Shown here: piece after piece, positions 27,942 through 41,200 of the stretch
Numbering within the stretch: the stretch's first letter is position 1
Layout of the letters: each line of letters starts with the position of its first letter
Assembly (NCBI GenBank): GCA_963210315.1
Contig: OY723282.1
Span: forward strand, 1,550,001 to 1,614,000
Source: Rhynchopus euleeides
Taxonomy: Eukaryota > Euglenozoa > Diplonemea > Diplonemida > Diplonemidae
Direction: 5' to 3'
DNA length: 64,000 nt
Translations under genes and position numbers: made by a program
Notes under the pieces: model-generated
Database searches by the model: none
Told to the model about the DNA's origin: nothing
Seen by the model: the letters and a program-made list of their open reading frames with translations, nothing else

Positions 27942-30900
27942 ATGCTGCACGGGCGTAAGGGGAACACCCCCGCGGACTCACCGTTCCAGGGATCCCATGC
28001 AGGTGGCGCGGCCCGCACGTCGGCACGCGAGGGGACCAGCCGGACCACGTGGTCTCTGATTGTGGTGTGCATTGCGGCAGCCGTCCTCTTCCTCTTCCGT
28101 GAGAACAGCCAGCAGCAGCAACCTGTGAGCACGACGCCCGTGTCGCAGGCATCGTGCCCCTCGCTGGGCGCACTGCGGACGAAGGCGCTGGGCGCGTCGA
28201 ACGGGAAGTTCAAGAGCGACCTGTTTGATGCGGTGAGCGCGAAGCAGCGCGAGTCTGCCCTCGGGCAGAAGGGTGCGACGATGTGGATGACTGGGCTGTC
28301 GGGGTCTGGGAAGTCGACGATCGGGAAGGAGCTGGAGCGGCGGCTTGTGCTGAACGACAAGGTGCACATGTACCGCCTTGACGGGGACAACATGCGCTTC
28401 GGTCTGTCGCGTGACCTGAAGCTGACGCCCGAGGACCGGAAGGAGTCCGTGCGCCGTGCCGGTGAGGTGGCGTCGCTGATGGCGGACTCCGGGACGCTGA
28501 CGCTGGTGTCGCTGATCTCGCCGTACCAGCGTGACCGCGACGCGGCGCGGACGCTGCACGAGGAGAAGGGGCTGGCGTTCCTGGAGGTGTACGTGGAGGC
28601 ACCGACGAGCGAGGTGGAGAAGCGCGACCCGAAGGGGCTGTACAAGAGCCACCGCGAGGGGAAGCTGCGTGGTGTGACCGGGTTCGACGCGCCGTACGAG
28701 GCACCCGCACACCCGGAGATCCTGCTGAAGACGCAGGAGTGCTGCGGGGACCGCGCGTCGGAGCAGAAGCTCAGCGTGTGCAAGACGGAGGCGGACGCGG
28801 CGGGGACGAAGTTCCAGGCCCACTGCCCGAAGGCGCTGGACGAGTGCGTGGGGGCGTGCGTGGACAAGCTGCGCTTGGAGCTGATCCGCCTGCAGGTGGT
28901 GCAGCCGAAGGCGGGCCAGCCGGCGGCCATCGCTGCGGCGCCTGCAACGCCGTGCGTGCGCGAGGTGCAGGAGGACGCGCGCCCGGGGCCGGCCAAGGGG
29001 CACGCCGACGGGTACCCGGACGGGACGGTGCCGCCTGCGGTGCTGGAGGAGAACGAGGCGTACTGGGTGTCCGACGCGGTGACGAAGCTGCAGCCCGTGC
29101 CTCTGGGCGACGTGGAGGTGCAGTGGGTGCAGGTGATCGGCGAGGGGTGGGCCGCACCTCTGAAGGGGCCGATGCGTGAGAGCGCTCTCGTGCAGGCGCT
29201 GCACTTCAACTCCCTGCTGGTGGAGACGACCGGGATGGGTGGGGAGAGCCTGTACGGGCCGGGCCCGTCCCCGACCGACTTCGGGAACAGCGACCTGGCG
29301 TCGAAGATGGTGAAGAACGGGCAGCGCGTGAGCATGCCGGTGCCGATTGTGATCCCTGTGAACGCACACACGAAGATGCTGATCGCGCGCAAGATCAAGC
29401 AGGCCAACGGGGGCCGCGTGCAGGTGGTGCTGGTGTCGCCTGCGGGCGAGCCTGTGGCGGTGCTGAACAACCCTGAGGTGTACCCCTTCCGCAAGGAGGA
29501 GATGATCACGCGCTCGTGGGGCAGCTGGGACATGGACCACCCGTACGTGAAGGAGAACATCCTGGAGGCCGGGGACTTCCTGCTGGGCGGTGAGCTCGAG
29601 AAGGTGCGCCGCATCAAGTTCCGTGACGGGCTGGACAAGTGGCGTCTCACCCCGCAGGAGCTGGTCGAGGAGTTCCGGAAGAAGGATGCTGAGGGTGTCT
29701 TCGCCTTCCAGACCCGCAACCCGACGCACGCTGGCCACGCCCACCTGATGAAGGACGGCCGTGAACAGGTATGTGCTGTGTGGTGTCTGTGTGTGTGATG
29801 CATGCTGTGTGTGTCAAGAGCACGTGCTCCTTGTGCTCTAAAACTACCAAAATATTTGCGCGCGTGTGTGTGTAGATCACTTTTAATGTGGGTAAACCCT
29901 GGCACCCAGCACTCGAGTTCGCTCAGTGCGTCCTGCACTAAACTAAAAATGTTACTGCCGCGTGTGTGTGTGATCTGAGAGTGGACAATGGGAATGATAC
30001 CTGAAAAAGACTTTGCCCACATGTGCGAGGAAGTTGAAGACATGCACCGCAATCACCCACACACCTCGTGACACAGCTGAAGAATCGTGGGTACAAGAAC
30101 CCCGTGCTGTGGCTGTCGCCTCTTGGTGGGTGGACGAAGGATGACGACGTTCCGCTGGACGTGCGTGTGAAGCAGCACCAGGCCGTTCTGGACGAGAAGA
30201 TGCTTGACCCCGCGTGGACTGTGCTGGCCATCTGGCCGTCCCCGATGGTGTACTCTGGCCCGACTGAGGTATGTGGCTGTGTGATTAAGTGATGTCGCCA
30301 CGTCACGCATGCGCTGCGACCCACAACAATTCGAGTGGTTCACTTCATGTCGCCTCATGTTTCATCCACACCCAATTGCCCATCCTCACACGCAGGTCCA
30401 GTGGCACGCCAAGTCACGCCGTGTTGCAGGTGCCGACTTCTTCATTGTGGGGCGTGACCCCGCCGGTCTGGCGTACTCGAAGTCGTACGTGAAGGAGCAC
30501 AACATCACGAAGAACGACGACGTGTATGACGCGGACCACGGTCGCTACGTGTTGCAGGTGTCTCCCGGGATGGGGAACCTGGGGCTGCTGGCCAGCGGGG
30601 CCGTGCACTACGACAAGACGGACGGTGAGATGAAGCCGCGCCCGAAGGGGATGTCGGACGAGGTGTTCGACAGCCGTTTCCTCAAGATCTCTGGGTCGAA
30701 GATGCGCAAGATGGGGAAGATGATGGTCAGCATCTGCCCGTCCCTGGACGAGATCCCGGCGAAGTGGTCGAAGGACCCTTCGTGTGTGCCCCCGAAGTTC
30801 ATGGTCCCGACCGGTTGGGAGATCATGAAGCACTACTACAAGAACAAGGACCAGCCGGAGGTGAAGGAGAACGCCGTGCTGCAGTCGAAGCAGCGCCCTG

Positions 30901-32200
30901 CCGTGGCGGAGAACGCGGAGGCTGTCTTCCCGACGAAGGTGGGGACGAAGGCGCACCAGTACGCCGTGTACCTGAAGGTGTGCCTTTGCCGTGTGTTGTG
31001 TGTTGGAAATGTGTTTTACTTTCGATTTCTTGGTGCCTGTGCAGGATACGCAGGAACACTGCCGCACATGCATCGTGATGTCTTCGTTCTTCTGGGAACA
31101 CACCGACACCGCAACCCACCATCACACCACACCACACCCACGCCACACCACGACACAGAACGAGGCTAAGGAGCGCATCTCGCCGTGGCACGACGTGCCC
31201 CTGAAGGTCGGGGACGTGTACAACATGGTGGTGGAGATCCCGAAGGGGACGAACTCGAAGTTCGAGGTGATGAAGGAGCTGCCGCACAACCCCATCAAGC
31301 AGGACAAGAAGAAGGGTCTGCCGCGTTACTACTCGTACGGGATGGCCTTCTTCAACAACGGTCTGTTCCCGCAGACGTGGGAGGACTCGTCCCTGAAGGA
31401 GGAGGGGTACTTCGGGGACAACGACCCGCTGGACGTGATGGAGGTATGGCCTGCCTGGGTTGTGTTGTGTTGTGTTCCGTGTTCTATCTCCCTGTCTCTG
31501 ACTTCCACAAGCCTGTCTCGTGCCTTCCGTGTTGCCTGCCTCTGCACTGACCCTCTGTGTGCCGTCTGCTGCCACCACACACACGCACACTACACGTACA
31601 CAGGTCGGGCAGGCGGCGTACCCGATCGGGTCTGTGGTGCCGGTGAAGGTGCTCGGGTCCCTGGGCATGATCGACTCGGACGAGCTGGACCACAAGGTAT
31701 GTCTGGGTTCTGACCGGGTGTGGCACCACCGCCAGGGTGTGCACTTTGTATCAAGAGCTGGTGCTCGGTGTCTTCTGCACTCGTGCAAGAGTCAATGCAT
31801 GTGTGCTGCATGTGTGTGCCCAGACGGCAGTTTTTTGTCTGCTCTTGAAACGGATCATCCAGCACCACCACCACCACCATCACCACCACAACAGGTCATC
31901 ACCATTGCGCTGGCTGACCCCGACGCGTCGAAGATCAAGGACATCGACTCTCTCCGGGAGGTGAAGGGGAGCGAGTTCGTGGAGCGCATTGTGGACTGGC
32001 TCCGCAGGTACAAGACCACCGACAAGGACAAGCCCGACACGGCCGCGGTGAACACATTCCTGAAGGACGCGCAGTACCAGTCGGTGCAGTCCGCCGTGGA
32101 CGTGATCGAGCACACCCACAAGCGCTGGAAGCTCCTGCGTGAGGGCAAGGTCGACGCCAGCGAGAAGACCAAGGACTTCTGGCTCGGCAAGACTGCGTGA
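27942..32200 (+). CDS. APS kinase-ATP sulfurylase-inorganic pyrophosphatase fusion, copy 1
   Basis: Six exons (27942-29768, 30077-30268, 30396-30977, 31159-31443, 31604-31696, 31895-32200), all phase 0, give 1,094 residues. Order: membrane anchor at about 37-52; APS kinase with P-loop GLSGSGKS (118-125) and [11 protein letters not shown] sulfurylase with [10 protein letters not shown] (590-599); pyrophosphatase with DNDPLD (954-959). Sulfurylase makes APS and pyrophosphate, the kinase makes PAPS, and the pyrophosphatase removes the product that would reverse the first step. The domain order is that known from stramenopile-type algae. The anchor could tether it to an internal membrane or serve as a targeting signal. 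ATG 27942 is the first in frame. Confidence 0.93.
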
Positions 32201-33704
32201 TCCCCCTCCCCTACACCTCAACCCCACCCTACCCCTCTCGGATCAGAGATTTCGCTGCATGCTGCGTGCACCGATGTGGGACCCCACCCCCCTGACTATC
32301 TATGCCCCGCCCCACCCCTTCATATCAAGCTGGGAACGAACAGGGAGAGATCAGCTAGTTTGCCTCAGGGAACAACCGTTGTTCCCTGCTTTGTATTGAC
32401 GTGCTTCTCATCGTGTGTGGCTTGGTAAGACACATCTTGCCTTGTGGGCTCAATACGCAGCAGAGCCGCGCCAGTTTTGACTCTGGCTTTTGCTGCTGCG
32501 GCATGTGTTTCTCTGGTTTAGCGTGATTTTTCGGGCGGCATTTGTGCCTTTGCCCCCGCCATACCCTCACACATGCGCTCGCCCCCGCGATCTGGGGGGG
32601 GGGGGGGTGGTGTGAAACGCAAACGAAGGGGATGGGGTGGGAATTTTTTTAAATAAAATGGAACCGAAACAACAACAAAAAAAACAGAGGCAAAAAAAGT
32701 CAATTCGACACGGACGCAATAGCCGTGTTGGCCCCCCACCCACCCACCCACCCCCCCCCCCCCCGCTTCTGCCTGTGTTCCCTCCTCTTCCCTGGGCTCA
32801 TTGTGAACGTATGTCTTACTGGGTGTGTCGACTGTGTGTGTCAGTGAAGGTTATCACCAGAGATATACTCGGTGTGACCCTGCGCTGAACAATGAGATTA
32901 ACAGGGGGGCCTTCGCGACTGACCGGAAGTTGAGAGGTGCTGCACGCAGAGGCTCAAGGAGGGGCTTGAATATCACTGGAGAGGTCACACCGGTTTCACC
33001 GGTTTTACCGCTTGTTTACCGCCGGGACTTTTGTCACAATACTGAGGTTGATATCTTGCCGAGTGTGCACTCTGTACTGTGTTGGGCAGTTCCGCCTGGC
33101 GCGGATTACCGTCCTGTGTTTTCTGTGTGAAATTTCTCGGGTTTGAAGCCGCCCCTTTGCGCACAGCGCAACCATTCCTCGTATATTGTGTGATACTGTT
33201 GGAGTGTTCGCCGCGCCCTGGGGATGTGTGTTCACTCTCTGCCTCTCTCAGCAAGTTTTCCGGTAAAATCTTTGTCGCCTTTTTGTCGCATTTTGAAACC
33301 CCCCCCCAGGTGTGGCTCTATTTTGGGGGTATTTTGGCCAATTTTCGAAATCCTATTTTGGTTTTTTTGCACTTTTTTTGGGTACTTTTTTGCACGATTT
33401 CTGTGCCTCAGACACAGATTTTGGTGTGATTTTTGCGCTATTTTGATTCACTCGGCCTGACCGATGCATACGATTCGAAAAAATGGCGAAAAAATCACTA
33501 TCAACAACGGTGAACGAATGGAGGTAGATGGGGAAGTGGAAGGACACAGCACGCCCTCTCACTGATCGCCATCTGTACACTACCTCTCTGTTCAAGGCGG
33601 TCAGTGTCACTTGATGGCGCTGCACACAAATCACTGCTACATCCCAGGGCGCCTTCCCTTGTGAGAATAGCGGAACTTCTGCGGTTGCAGTTTGGTGGTT
33701 GAGG
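32201..33704. other. Long non-coding stretch
   Basis: Homopolymer runs (G at 32595, C at 32750). A piece near 32988-33050 (TTTTACCGCTTGTTTACCGC, GGGACTTTTGTCACA) resembles 62050-62095 inside another element. No gene. Confidence 0.45.
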
Positions 33705-34060
33705 CCGGTGGTGATATCACTTTGGTGACTGTGCTTCCTTCCCCCTGAGCTCGATCAGATCCAGGTCGACCTGGTGCTGTGTGGCTCCTGGTGTGTTATC
33801 TCTTTGCTTCCTCGCACACATACACGTGGTTCCGCGAATCGCCACGGATGCCCACCAAGTCGAACCCGAAACATGATCACGGGTCCACGACAACCCTTTC
33901 GAGATGTCATGGCCGCAAGCCCGCAAACCCGATCGCATTCGCAAGGTGGTTCGTCTCTTAGAGATCAGTGCTCGGGCCCAGCCTCCCGCGAGGGTGCTGG
34001 AACCGACATGCCGCAGCCCCGTACGCGCAAGGACTTGGCTCCAAGACCAGGCACATGCCA

Positions 34061-34282
34061 CAGGGGGGTGTGGGGGGCGGAGCCCCCCAGCCGCCGGAGG
34101 CCACGGTAGCGAACGTCTGTTGGCCTGGCTCCATAGTCGCATACGCTCAAGTACAACACAACTGACAGATAGCACATGTCGCATGGGGGGACGATAAATT
34201 GTCGCGCAAAGACACGCCACAGGGGGGTCTGGGGGGCGGAGCCCCCCAGCCGCCGGAGGCCACGGTAGTGAACATCTGTTGG
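34061..34282 (+). repeat. Two hairpin repeats (copies absent/present polymorphism)
   Basis: Units at 34061-34123 and 34218-34282. The second duplication has a single unit (54007-54071), lacking the 159 bp 34110-34268. Confidence 0.9.
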
Positions 34283-34340
34283 TTTGAGCTCGAGAGCAAG
34301 CCTCACACCACCGCCCTCCGACCCCCCTCTCCACCCCCCA

Positions 34341-34656
34341 GGTGCAACATTTTTTTGCACCCGGAAAATGTGTTCTTTTGACTGTTTGAGCACATCCAAG
34401 ACCGGGAACATAAAAGAATTCTGCCAATGCCAAGTAGGGTCGCAATAAAACCCAAAGGAAAATGGTGCAAAAAAGTAGTGACCACCACCCCCATCCCCAC
34501 CTCCGGGTGCAAATTTTTTTTTTGGCCACGGAAAATGTGTTCTTTTGAATGTTTGAGCACATCCAAGACCGGGAACATAAAAATTTTCTGCCAATACCAA
34601 GTAGGGTCACAATAAAATCCAAAGGAAAAAAGTGCAAAAAAATAGTGCAAAAAATA
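34341..34656. repeat. Tandem ~160-bp duplication
   Basis: Two units share GGAAAATGTGTTCTTTTGA, GTTTGAGCACATCCAAGACC, AAGTAGGGTC-CAATAAAA. Same pair at 54129-54446 in the other duplication. Confidence 0.85.
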
Positions 34657-35372
34657 TTTTTTCCCCAAATTCCTATTTTCATTCCGTGAAATAGATACAC
34701 GCCTGCCCCCCCCCCCCTTTTTTTTATCTTTGTTTTGCGTTACCAACACAAAACCCAGCCCAAGCATCTTCTTGTTTTCCCGTGAGAGCGGAAAGTGTCA
34801 CTCTTGATCACCCCCCCTTACTCCACCGCGATCTGCAAACAGATGATCAGCGCGGCACTTTCTCCACAACCACAGGCCCTCCTGCTGTTTGAACCTGCCC
34901 CCCCGCCCCCCCTTCTCTCTCCTTTCTCCCGCCCCCGCCCCGACGGACCCCCCGCTTGGCGTTCTTGTTTGGCCGTTCCCAAAAAAAATGCCTCGGACTC
35001 AATTTCTGTTCCTTTTTTTTACAGCAAACATCTTTTTTTAAGTTTCGGGGTGGGGAGGGTGGGAGGAAGCGTTGGATGAACCACCACACAACCCGCATGA
35101 TGCAGGGCCCGGAGCGAACGGTGTGTTGCTTTTGTTTTCCGCCAGCAAAAATGTGCGATGTACACAATCGGACGTGGACTGCGGATCGAACAATACATCG
35201 GAGCTGGACGAGATGTGGTACTCCTTTTGATTATTTGTGCGTCTGGGCAGGGCAGTATCAAGCAGCCCAATCCACGCTGACAGATCACGAATCTGAGTGG
35301 GATTGAGCCACCTGATTGCCTTCGCATGGATGCACACCCTCTATTTTTGTAGTTTGCGTCTGTGGTGTGTGT

Positions 35373-36516
35373 GTGTGTGGTTATAAAGTTTTAAGGCGGT
35401 GTCGCCCTGCACGGGCAGTAGCACCTCCCCTTCAGTATCGCACTCCCGAAGGATTCCCCAACACGACGTGACACCGGTTTCGACGCGTACTCTTCGTACC
35501 CCTCCCCCCGGCCGCGTCTCTTCAGCGAAGAACCGGGGATAATCGGACCAGGGCTAGCTAAACCCTGGTGGTGTCACGGGTGGGGTTGGAGAGGGAGAAA
35601 AGGAAGAAATGAAGTTGCGAAAAAGTCAAACACTGACACGTGAAATCAATAAAAAAGCGGTATATATCGCCCCCTTGCTGCGACAAAGACACTAAATAGT
35701 CAGGCCGCTCCAAGAGTCTTGAGGGCTTGAAGGGAGAAACAGGTTGCTGATGAGTCTCAGGAGCAGGCACCTTTTGTCCGCCCACATGACCTTCGCCCGA
35801 AGGCGAACCTCGTCCAGCTTGGCTCGATCGCCACAGAGAAGGGGATCATTCTCCGCTGTGGTGAACATCTTAAAAACCGAGGGTGCAGAGGTGGGGCAGC
35901 CCACTGGTGCGACAGCAGACCGCCCCCGGATAGCTATAACTAGTGCATAGGAAGCATACGACGGCACACGCAACAGATGCCGAAGGCACAACGGCGGGTC
36001 ACTTTTAACCACCAGAGGAGTGGCACTCCCGAGGGGTGGGGAAGGGGGGGTAGTCACAACACTTTCGAAGGAAGAAAAGGGGCAAATGGGATGTTTTGTG
36101 CAAGGTAGAAAGGAAGTCACAACATGAGGCAGGGGGGATTGCTCATCAGGCCTGGGGGAATAGAGGGTTTGTGTGTGGTTATAAAGTTTTAAGGCGGTGT
36201 CGCCCTGCACGGGCAGTAGCACCTCCCCTTCAGTATCGCACTCCCGAAGGATTCCCCAACACGACGTGACACCGGTTTCGACGCGTACTCTTCGTACCCC
36301 TCCCCCCGGCCGCGTCTCTTCAGCGAAGAACCGGGGATAATCGGACCAGGGCTAGCTAAACCCTGGTGGTGTCACGGGTGGGGTTGGAGAGGGAGAAAAG
36401 GAAGAAATAAAGTTGCGAAAAAGTCAAACACTGACACGTGAAATCAATAAAAAAGGCGGTATATATCGCCCCCTTGCTGCGACGAAGACACTAAATAGTC
36501 AGGCCGCTTCAAGAGT
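35373..36516. mobile_element. TRIM-like small LTR element
   Basis: Direct LTRs of about 345 bp (35373-35717 and 36171-36516), nearly identical, enclose 453 bp. A polypurine tract GGGGGAATAGAGGG (36154-36167) lies directly before the right LTR. The element sits in a (GT)n tract and is absent from the matching site at 58345 in the other duplication, so the ~1.15 kb is a true insertion. No gag-pol is encoded; an antisense frame of 176 codons crosses an LTR and is not recognisable. No standard primer-binding site was identified. Confidence 0.85.
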
Positions 36517-36533
36517 TGTGTGTGTGTGTGTGT

Positions 36534-38158
36534 CAACGGGGTGTTGCGGTGGTTTATGTGTTCATTGCCACAGCCTCTGGCGTTTGGCACGTTTGGAAAT
36601 CCCAAACACGTTGCCAGGTGCGACTGGGGCGAAGAACACATCACGCTTCACATGTCATCAGGCAGAAAACGGTTCGACCCCTTCGGCTTACCCCACCCTC
36701 CCCCTCGCCCCCCGATTCATGTGGCAGAAGTCATCCTTGACATTCCATTCCATGTTACAGGTTTTCTGCCGAACGTTTGCCCGACTCCTTTTTTCTCTTT
36801 AGTGCCTCCGGAGCTCCGGTCAAAATCATATGCGCATCTCTAGAGCATTTCCTACGCTGAGGAAAAAAAATCCCGATGGTTCATTTTTTTTGCTTGCCTT
36901 TGTTTTGTTAGATGGGAAAAAATGGTATCACAAATGAAACACAACAGCAACGACAGCAGCAGCAGCAGCAGAGCAAAGGGAGAGAGAGACACATAAGGAC
37001 GCAGCAGTAAAGGGCAAAGAGAGCAAGGGGCGGGCGAATCACACAAACACACACGCAAAGACATGGTTCGGGAAGACCGGTTGTCATTTTTTTGAAAAAA
37101 AATACAGATCCGAATGGAACAGCTGTGCCCCCCTCCCCACACCCGCTCCCTCCTTTCTGACAAAAATGATTTTCTCCCTTGACAATTTTGTTCGAATCAA
37201 CCTTGTGTGGCCCCATGCCCCCCCACCCACCCTCACCCCGTCTCTTCGTCCAACATGACTACCACGTTCACCCCTCACCCCTCCCCCCTGCCTTCGTTCA
37301 AAAAGTTTGTACATCCACTGATTCTAAGCACGGTGGTCCTGCCCGGCCACTGGCCTGACTAGATTTCCTTGGCCAGCCACGTGGATGGGTATTGGCTGCC
37401 GCGAGCGTCCATCATATCCCACGATCCACAGCCGGGGAGGGGGGCGTGAGGGGGCGCAACGCTTCAGATTTTTATCGGACCAAGGGGGGGGGGGGAAGTG
37501 AGGGAAGGGCAGGGACGAGATAGGCACTGCTTCGGCCGATCTTATAGGCCAAAAATACGATGCGCATCAGCGGATGGGGTGGGGGTGGGGGGGGGGGTCT
37601 GAAGGCCGCAGACAGCCTGTTGGCGTTGCCAAAAGACTCATGAGGCGGAGGGGGGGTGGGGGGGTGTGGGGTGGTTTGTGTCCGCTCACTCCCACGCCAG
37701 ACGTGGCGAACCGGGAACCCATCAAGGGTGTGTGTTGCGTGTGTGTGTAATGTGTGTCTCGGGGGTGTTGGTGTCGCGTGCAGGGATAGGGGGGGAGGGT
37801 TTTTTCTTTCAGGCTTCGACTGCTGGATGGGTTCAAAGCTGCGGATTGATTGGTCCCGTCACCCCCCTCCCTCCCGCCCTCGCCCACGAATGGGGTTGTT
37901 CAGCAAGAACAGGTCGTCCCCCCCATCCCCCACCTCCTGTCAGTGTCAGGAAGATATAGCGGGGCGCTTTGGGCAACAAAGAGGCAAAAGAAACACAAAC
38001 ATGCCCTGGCTTTCTGCCGCCGTGCGGTTTCCGCGGGGCTGAAGATTCGGGGTTGTTTGATGGCCCCCCATTGCTACATTCCACCCGGCGTTGGTTTGTT
38101 GTTAACGGAGAAGGCAGTGGGTGTGTGGCATGCGCTGCGCTGCGTCGGGCCAGAGCAA
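36534..38158. other. Non-coding part of the duplication, upstream of copy 2 gene
   Basis: Microsatellites (CAG/ACAGC near 36945-36970; GT near 37730) and G runs. It holds the promoter region of the gene at 38224. No separate gene supported. Confidence 0.5.
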
Positions 38159-38223
38159 TGCAGGCTTCAGAAATGTCACGAATGCAACACACGCTGCCAA
38201 CACCACCACACACAGGGTGCCAC

Positions 38224-41200
38224 ATGAGCAGCAGGAGAGGCAAGACTCCCGACCCGTTCCTTTCCAGCGCGTCGTCGTCCTCTGCCACAATGCAAAGAAA
38301 CGCCGGGAACAACAGTAACCGGACATGGCTCATTGTCCTCATCATCATTGCAGTCGTCATCTTGTGGCTGTTCAACGACAGCAAGTCGACGCCCATGCCC
38401 GCGCCCGTGTCGCAGGCATCGTGCCCCTCGCTGGGCGCACTGCGGACGAAGGCGCTGGGCGCGTCGAACGGGAAGTTCAAGAGCGACCTGTTTGATGCGG
38501 TGAGCGCGAAGCAGCGCGAGTCTGCCCTCGGGCAGAAGGGTGCGACGATGTGGATGACTGGGCTGTCGGGGTCTGGGAAGTCGACGATCGGGAAGGAGCT
38601 GGAGCGGCGGCTTGTGCTGAACGACAAGGTGCACATGTACCGCCTTGACGGGGACAACATGCGCTTCGGTCTGTCGCGTGACCTGAAGCTGACGCCCGAG
38701 GACCGGAAGGAGGCCGTGCGCCGTGCCGGTGAGGTGGCGTCGCTGATGGCGGACTCCGGGACGCTGACGCTGGTGTCGCTGATCTCGCCGTACCAGCGCG
38801 ACCGCGACGCGGCGCGGACGCTGCACGAGGAGAAGGGGCTGGCGTTCCTGGAGGTGTACGTGGAGGCACCGACGAGCGAGGTGGAGAAGCGCGACCCGAA
38901 GGGGCTGTACAAGAGCCACCGCGAGGGGAAGCTGCGTGGTGTGACCGGGTTCGACGCGCCGTACGAGGCACCCGCACACCCGGAGATCCTGCTGAAGACG
39001 CAGGAGTGCTGCGGGGACCGCGCGTCGGAGCAGAAGCTCAGCGTGTGCAAGACGGAGGCGGACGCGGCGGGGACGAAGTTCCAGGCCCACTGCCCGAAAG
39101 CGCTGGACGAGTGCGTGGGGGCGTGCGTGGACAAGCTGCGCTCGGAGCTGATCCGCCTGCAGGTGGTGCAGCCGAAGGCGGGCCAGCCGGCGGCCATCGC
39201 TGCGACGCCGTGCGTGCGCGAGGTGCAGGAGGACGTGCGCCCGGGGCCGGCCAAGGGGCACGCCGACGGGTACCCGGACGGGACGGTGCCGCCTGCGGTG
39301 CTGGAGGAGAACGAGGATTACTGGGTGTCCGACGCGGTGACGAAGCTGCAGCCCGTGCCGCTCGGCGACGTGGAGGTGCAGTGGGTGCAGGTGATCGGCG
39401 AGGGGTGGGCCGCACCTCTGAAGGGGCCGATGCGTGAGAGCGCTCTCGTGCAGGCGCTGCACTTCAACTCCCTGCTGGTGGAGACGACCGGGATGGGTGG
39501 GGAGAGCCTGTACGGGCCGGGCCCGTCCCCGACCGACTTCGGGAACAGCGACCTGGCGTCGAAGATGGTGAAGAACGGGCAGCGTGTGAGCATGCCGGTG
39601 CCGATTGTGATCCCTGTGAACGCACACACGAAGATGCTGATCGCGCGCAAGATCAAGCAGGCCAACGGGGGCCGCGTGCAGGTGGTGCTGGTGTCGCCTG
39701 CGGGCGAGCCTGTGGCGGTGCTGAACAACCCTGAGGTGTACCCCTTCCGCAAGGAGGAGATGATCACGCGCTCGTGGGGCAGCTGGGACATGGACCACCC
39801 GTACGTGAAGGAGAACATCCTGGAGGCTGGGGACTTCCTGCTGGGTGGTGAGCTCGAGAAGGTGCGCCGCATCAAGTTCCGTGACGGGCTGGACAAGTGG
39901 CGTCTCACCCCGCAGGAGCTGGTCGAGGAGTTCCGGAAGAAGGATGCTGAGGGTGTCTTCGCCTTCCAGACCCGCAACCCGACGCACGCTGGCCACGCTC
40001 ACCTGATGAAGGACGGCCGTGAACAGGTATGTGCTGTGTGGTGTCTGTGTGTGTGATGCATGCTGTGTGTGTCAAGAGCAGGCGCTCCTTGTGCTCTAAA
40101 ACTATCAAAATATTCGCGCGCGTGTGTGTGTAGATCACTTTTTAATGTGGGTAAACCCTGGCACTGGGTTTAATGTGCTGTGTGGTGTCTGTGTGTGTGT
40201 GGTGACCACGTTTTGTGTGGGGAGATCCTGCGCGGATCATTGCCCACCCCCGCCCATTTCTACGTCACAGCGGAGGCCCCACTCGGGTTAGAGTGTGGGG
40301 CCAACTCAGTGCCACTCCGGGGAGGAGGGCGTGCAGCATAGCCGGCGTGGTGTGCTTGGCAGCAATGTGGTAGTGTTTTGCCATCGCTGTAGCAGTCACC
40401 GCATCGGTCCATGCTGTGGCGTTTGCAGAAGCCCATAGTGACCGGGAGCCCGTCCCCCTCCTTGTGGTGGTTGCGGCAGCACACCTCCTCCGGGAGGCGC
40501 CGCTTCTGGCATGCCGAGCAACGGGGCTTCCAATGCAACTTGCAGGCAAGCACCTTTGCGTTCCTCCTGGCACCAGGGGGAGCAGTTCGGGGGGCAGCGC
40601 CCCTCCGCTCCCATGGGCGCCCTACCCGGCTGTTGGCCTGCCGACCACGCGCCGCCCACTGCTGGGCCGATTGCTGCCAACCCTCAGGGTAGTGCGGCTG
40701 CGGAGCGAAGGTAGCGGCCCACGCCATTCCGCGATCATGGAACACTGTATCCGTCCGGCTGGGGGCTGGCACAGCCAGGTGCGCTTGGAGGCTGCGCATC
40801 ACCGACTCAGTGGCAGGGTTCAGCTGGGCCCTCCTCGACAGGCCCGCCGCCACAGATCCACCGATCGCCGTGAGGACTGTTGAGTTGGCAGCATGGCCGC
40901 AATGCCAGGGCCCAGTGCCTACTTTCGTCACCATGCTGCAGAGCCCCTTCAGCGAGGCAGCCTTCCCCAGGATACTGCTCTGGAACACCGTGAGGTCCTG
41001 CTGGAGCTGCTGCCGTGAGGCCCCCAGCCTTTCAGCCTCGTCCATCGCGGCGTTACTGAGGGCATCAGCATCTGTGTTGGATTCCCTCTTCACATGCTCG
41101 TATGTGAGAGTGAACCTCGGTTGGAGGTCCGCAGCTAGCCGGGACGTGCTGAGGAACAGAGGACGGAGGGCGGCATCCCGGCACAATGAGTCCCCTTGGA

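Larger units (their letters stand above)
33705..38158. repeat. Segmental duplication, copy 1
   Basis: Matches 53653-64000 in the same order and orientation with very few point differences. Copy 1 carries the TRIM element; copy 2 carries the Crypton-like, gag-bearing and TTC-flanked elements. Homology starts at CCGGTGGTGATATCACTTTGG and continues to the end of the window in copy 2. Confidence 0.93.

Noticed and set aside
27821..30052. Antisense open frame of 743 codons over the sulfate-activation gene, and similar ones at 27978-29744 and 38176-40002
   Set aside because: Shadow frames of a very GC-rich coding exon with strong codon bias; they also cross an intron and lack domains.
31024..31158. 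Extra small exon between exons 3 and 4 ([14 protein letters not shown])
   Set aside because: The same place in copy 2 has a stop after DTQEH, and both copies keep phase by skipping it.
35692..36222. 176-codon antisense frame in the TRIM element
   Set aside because: It crosses an LTR boundary and has no recognisable motif.
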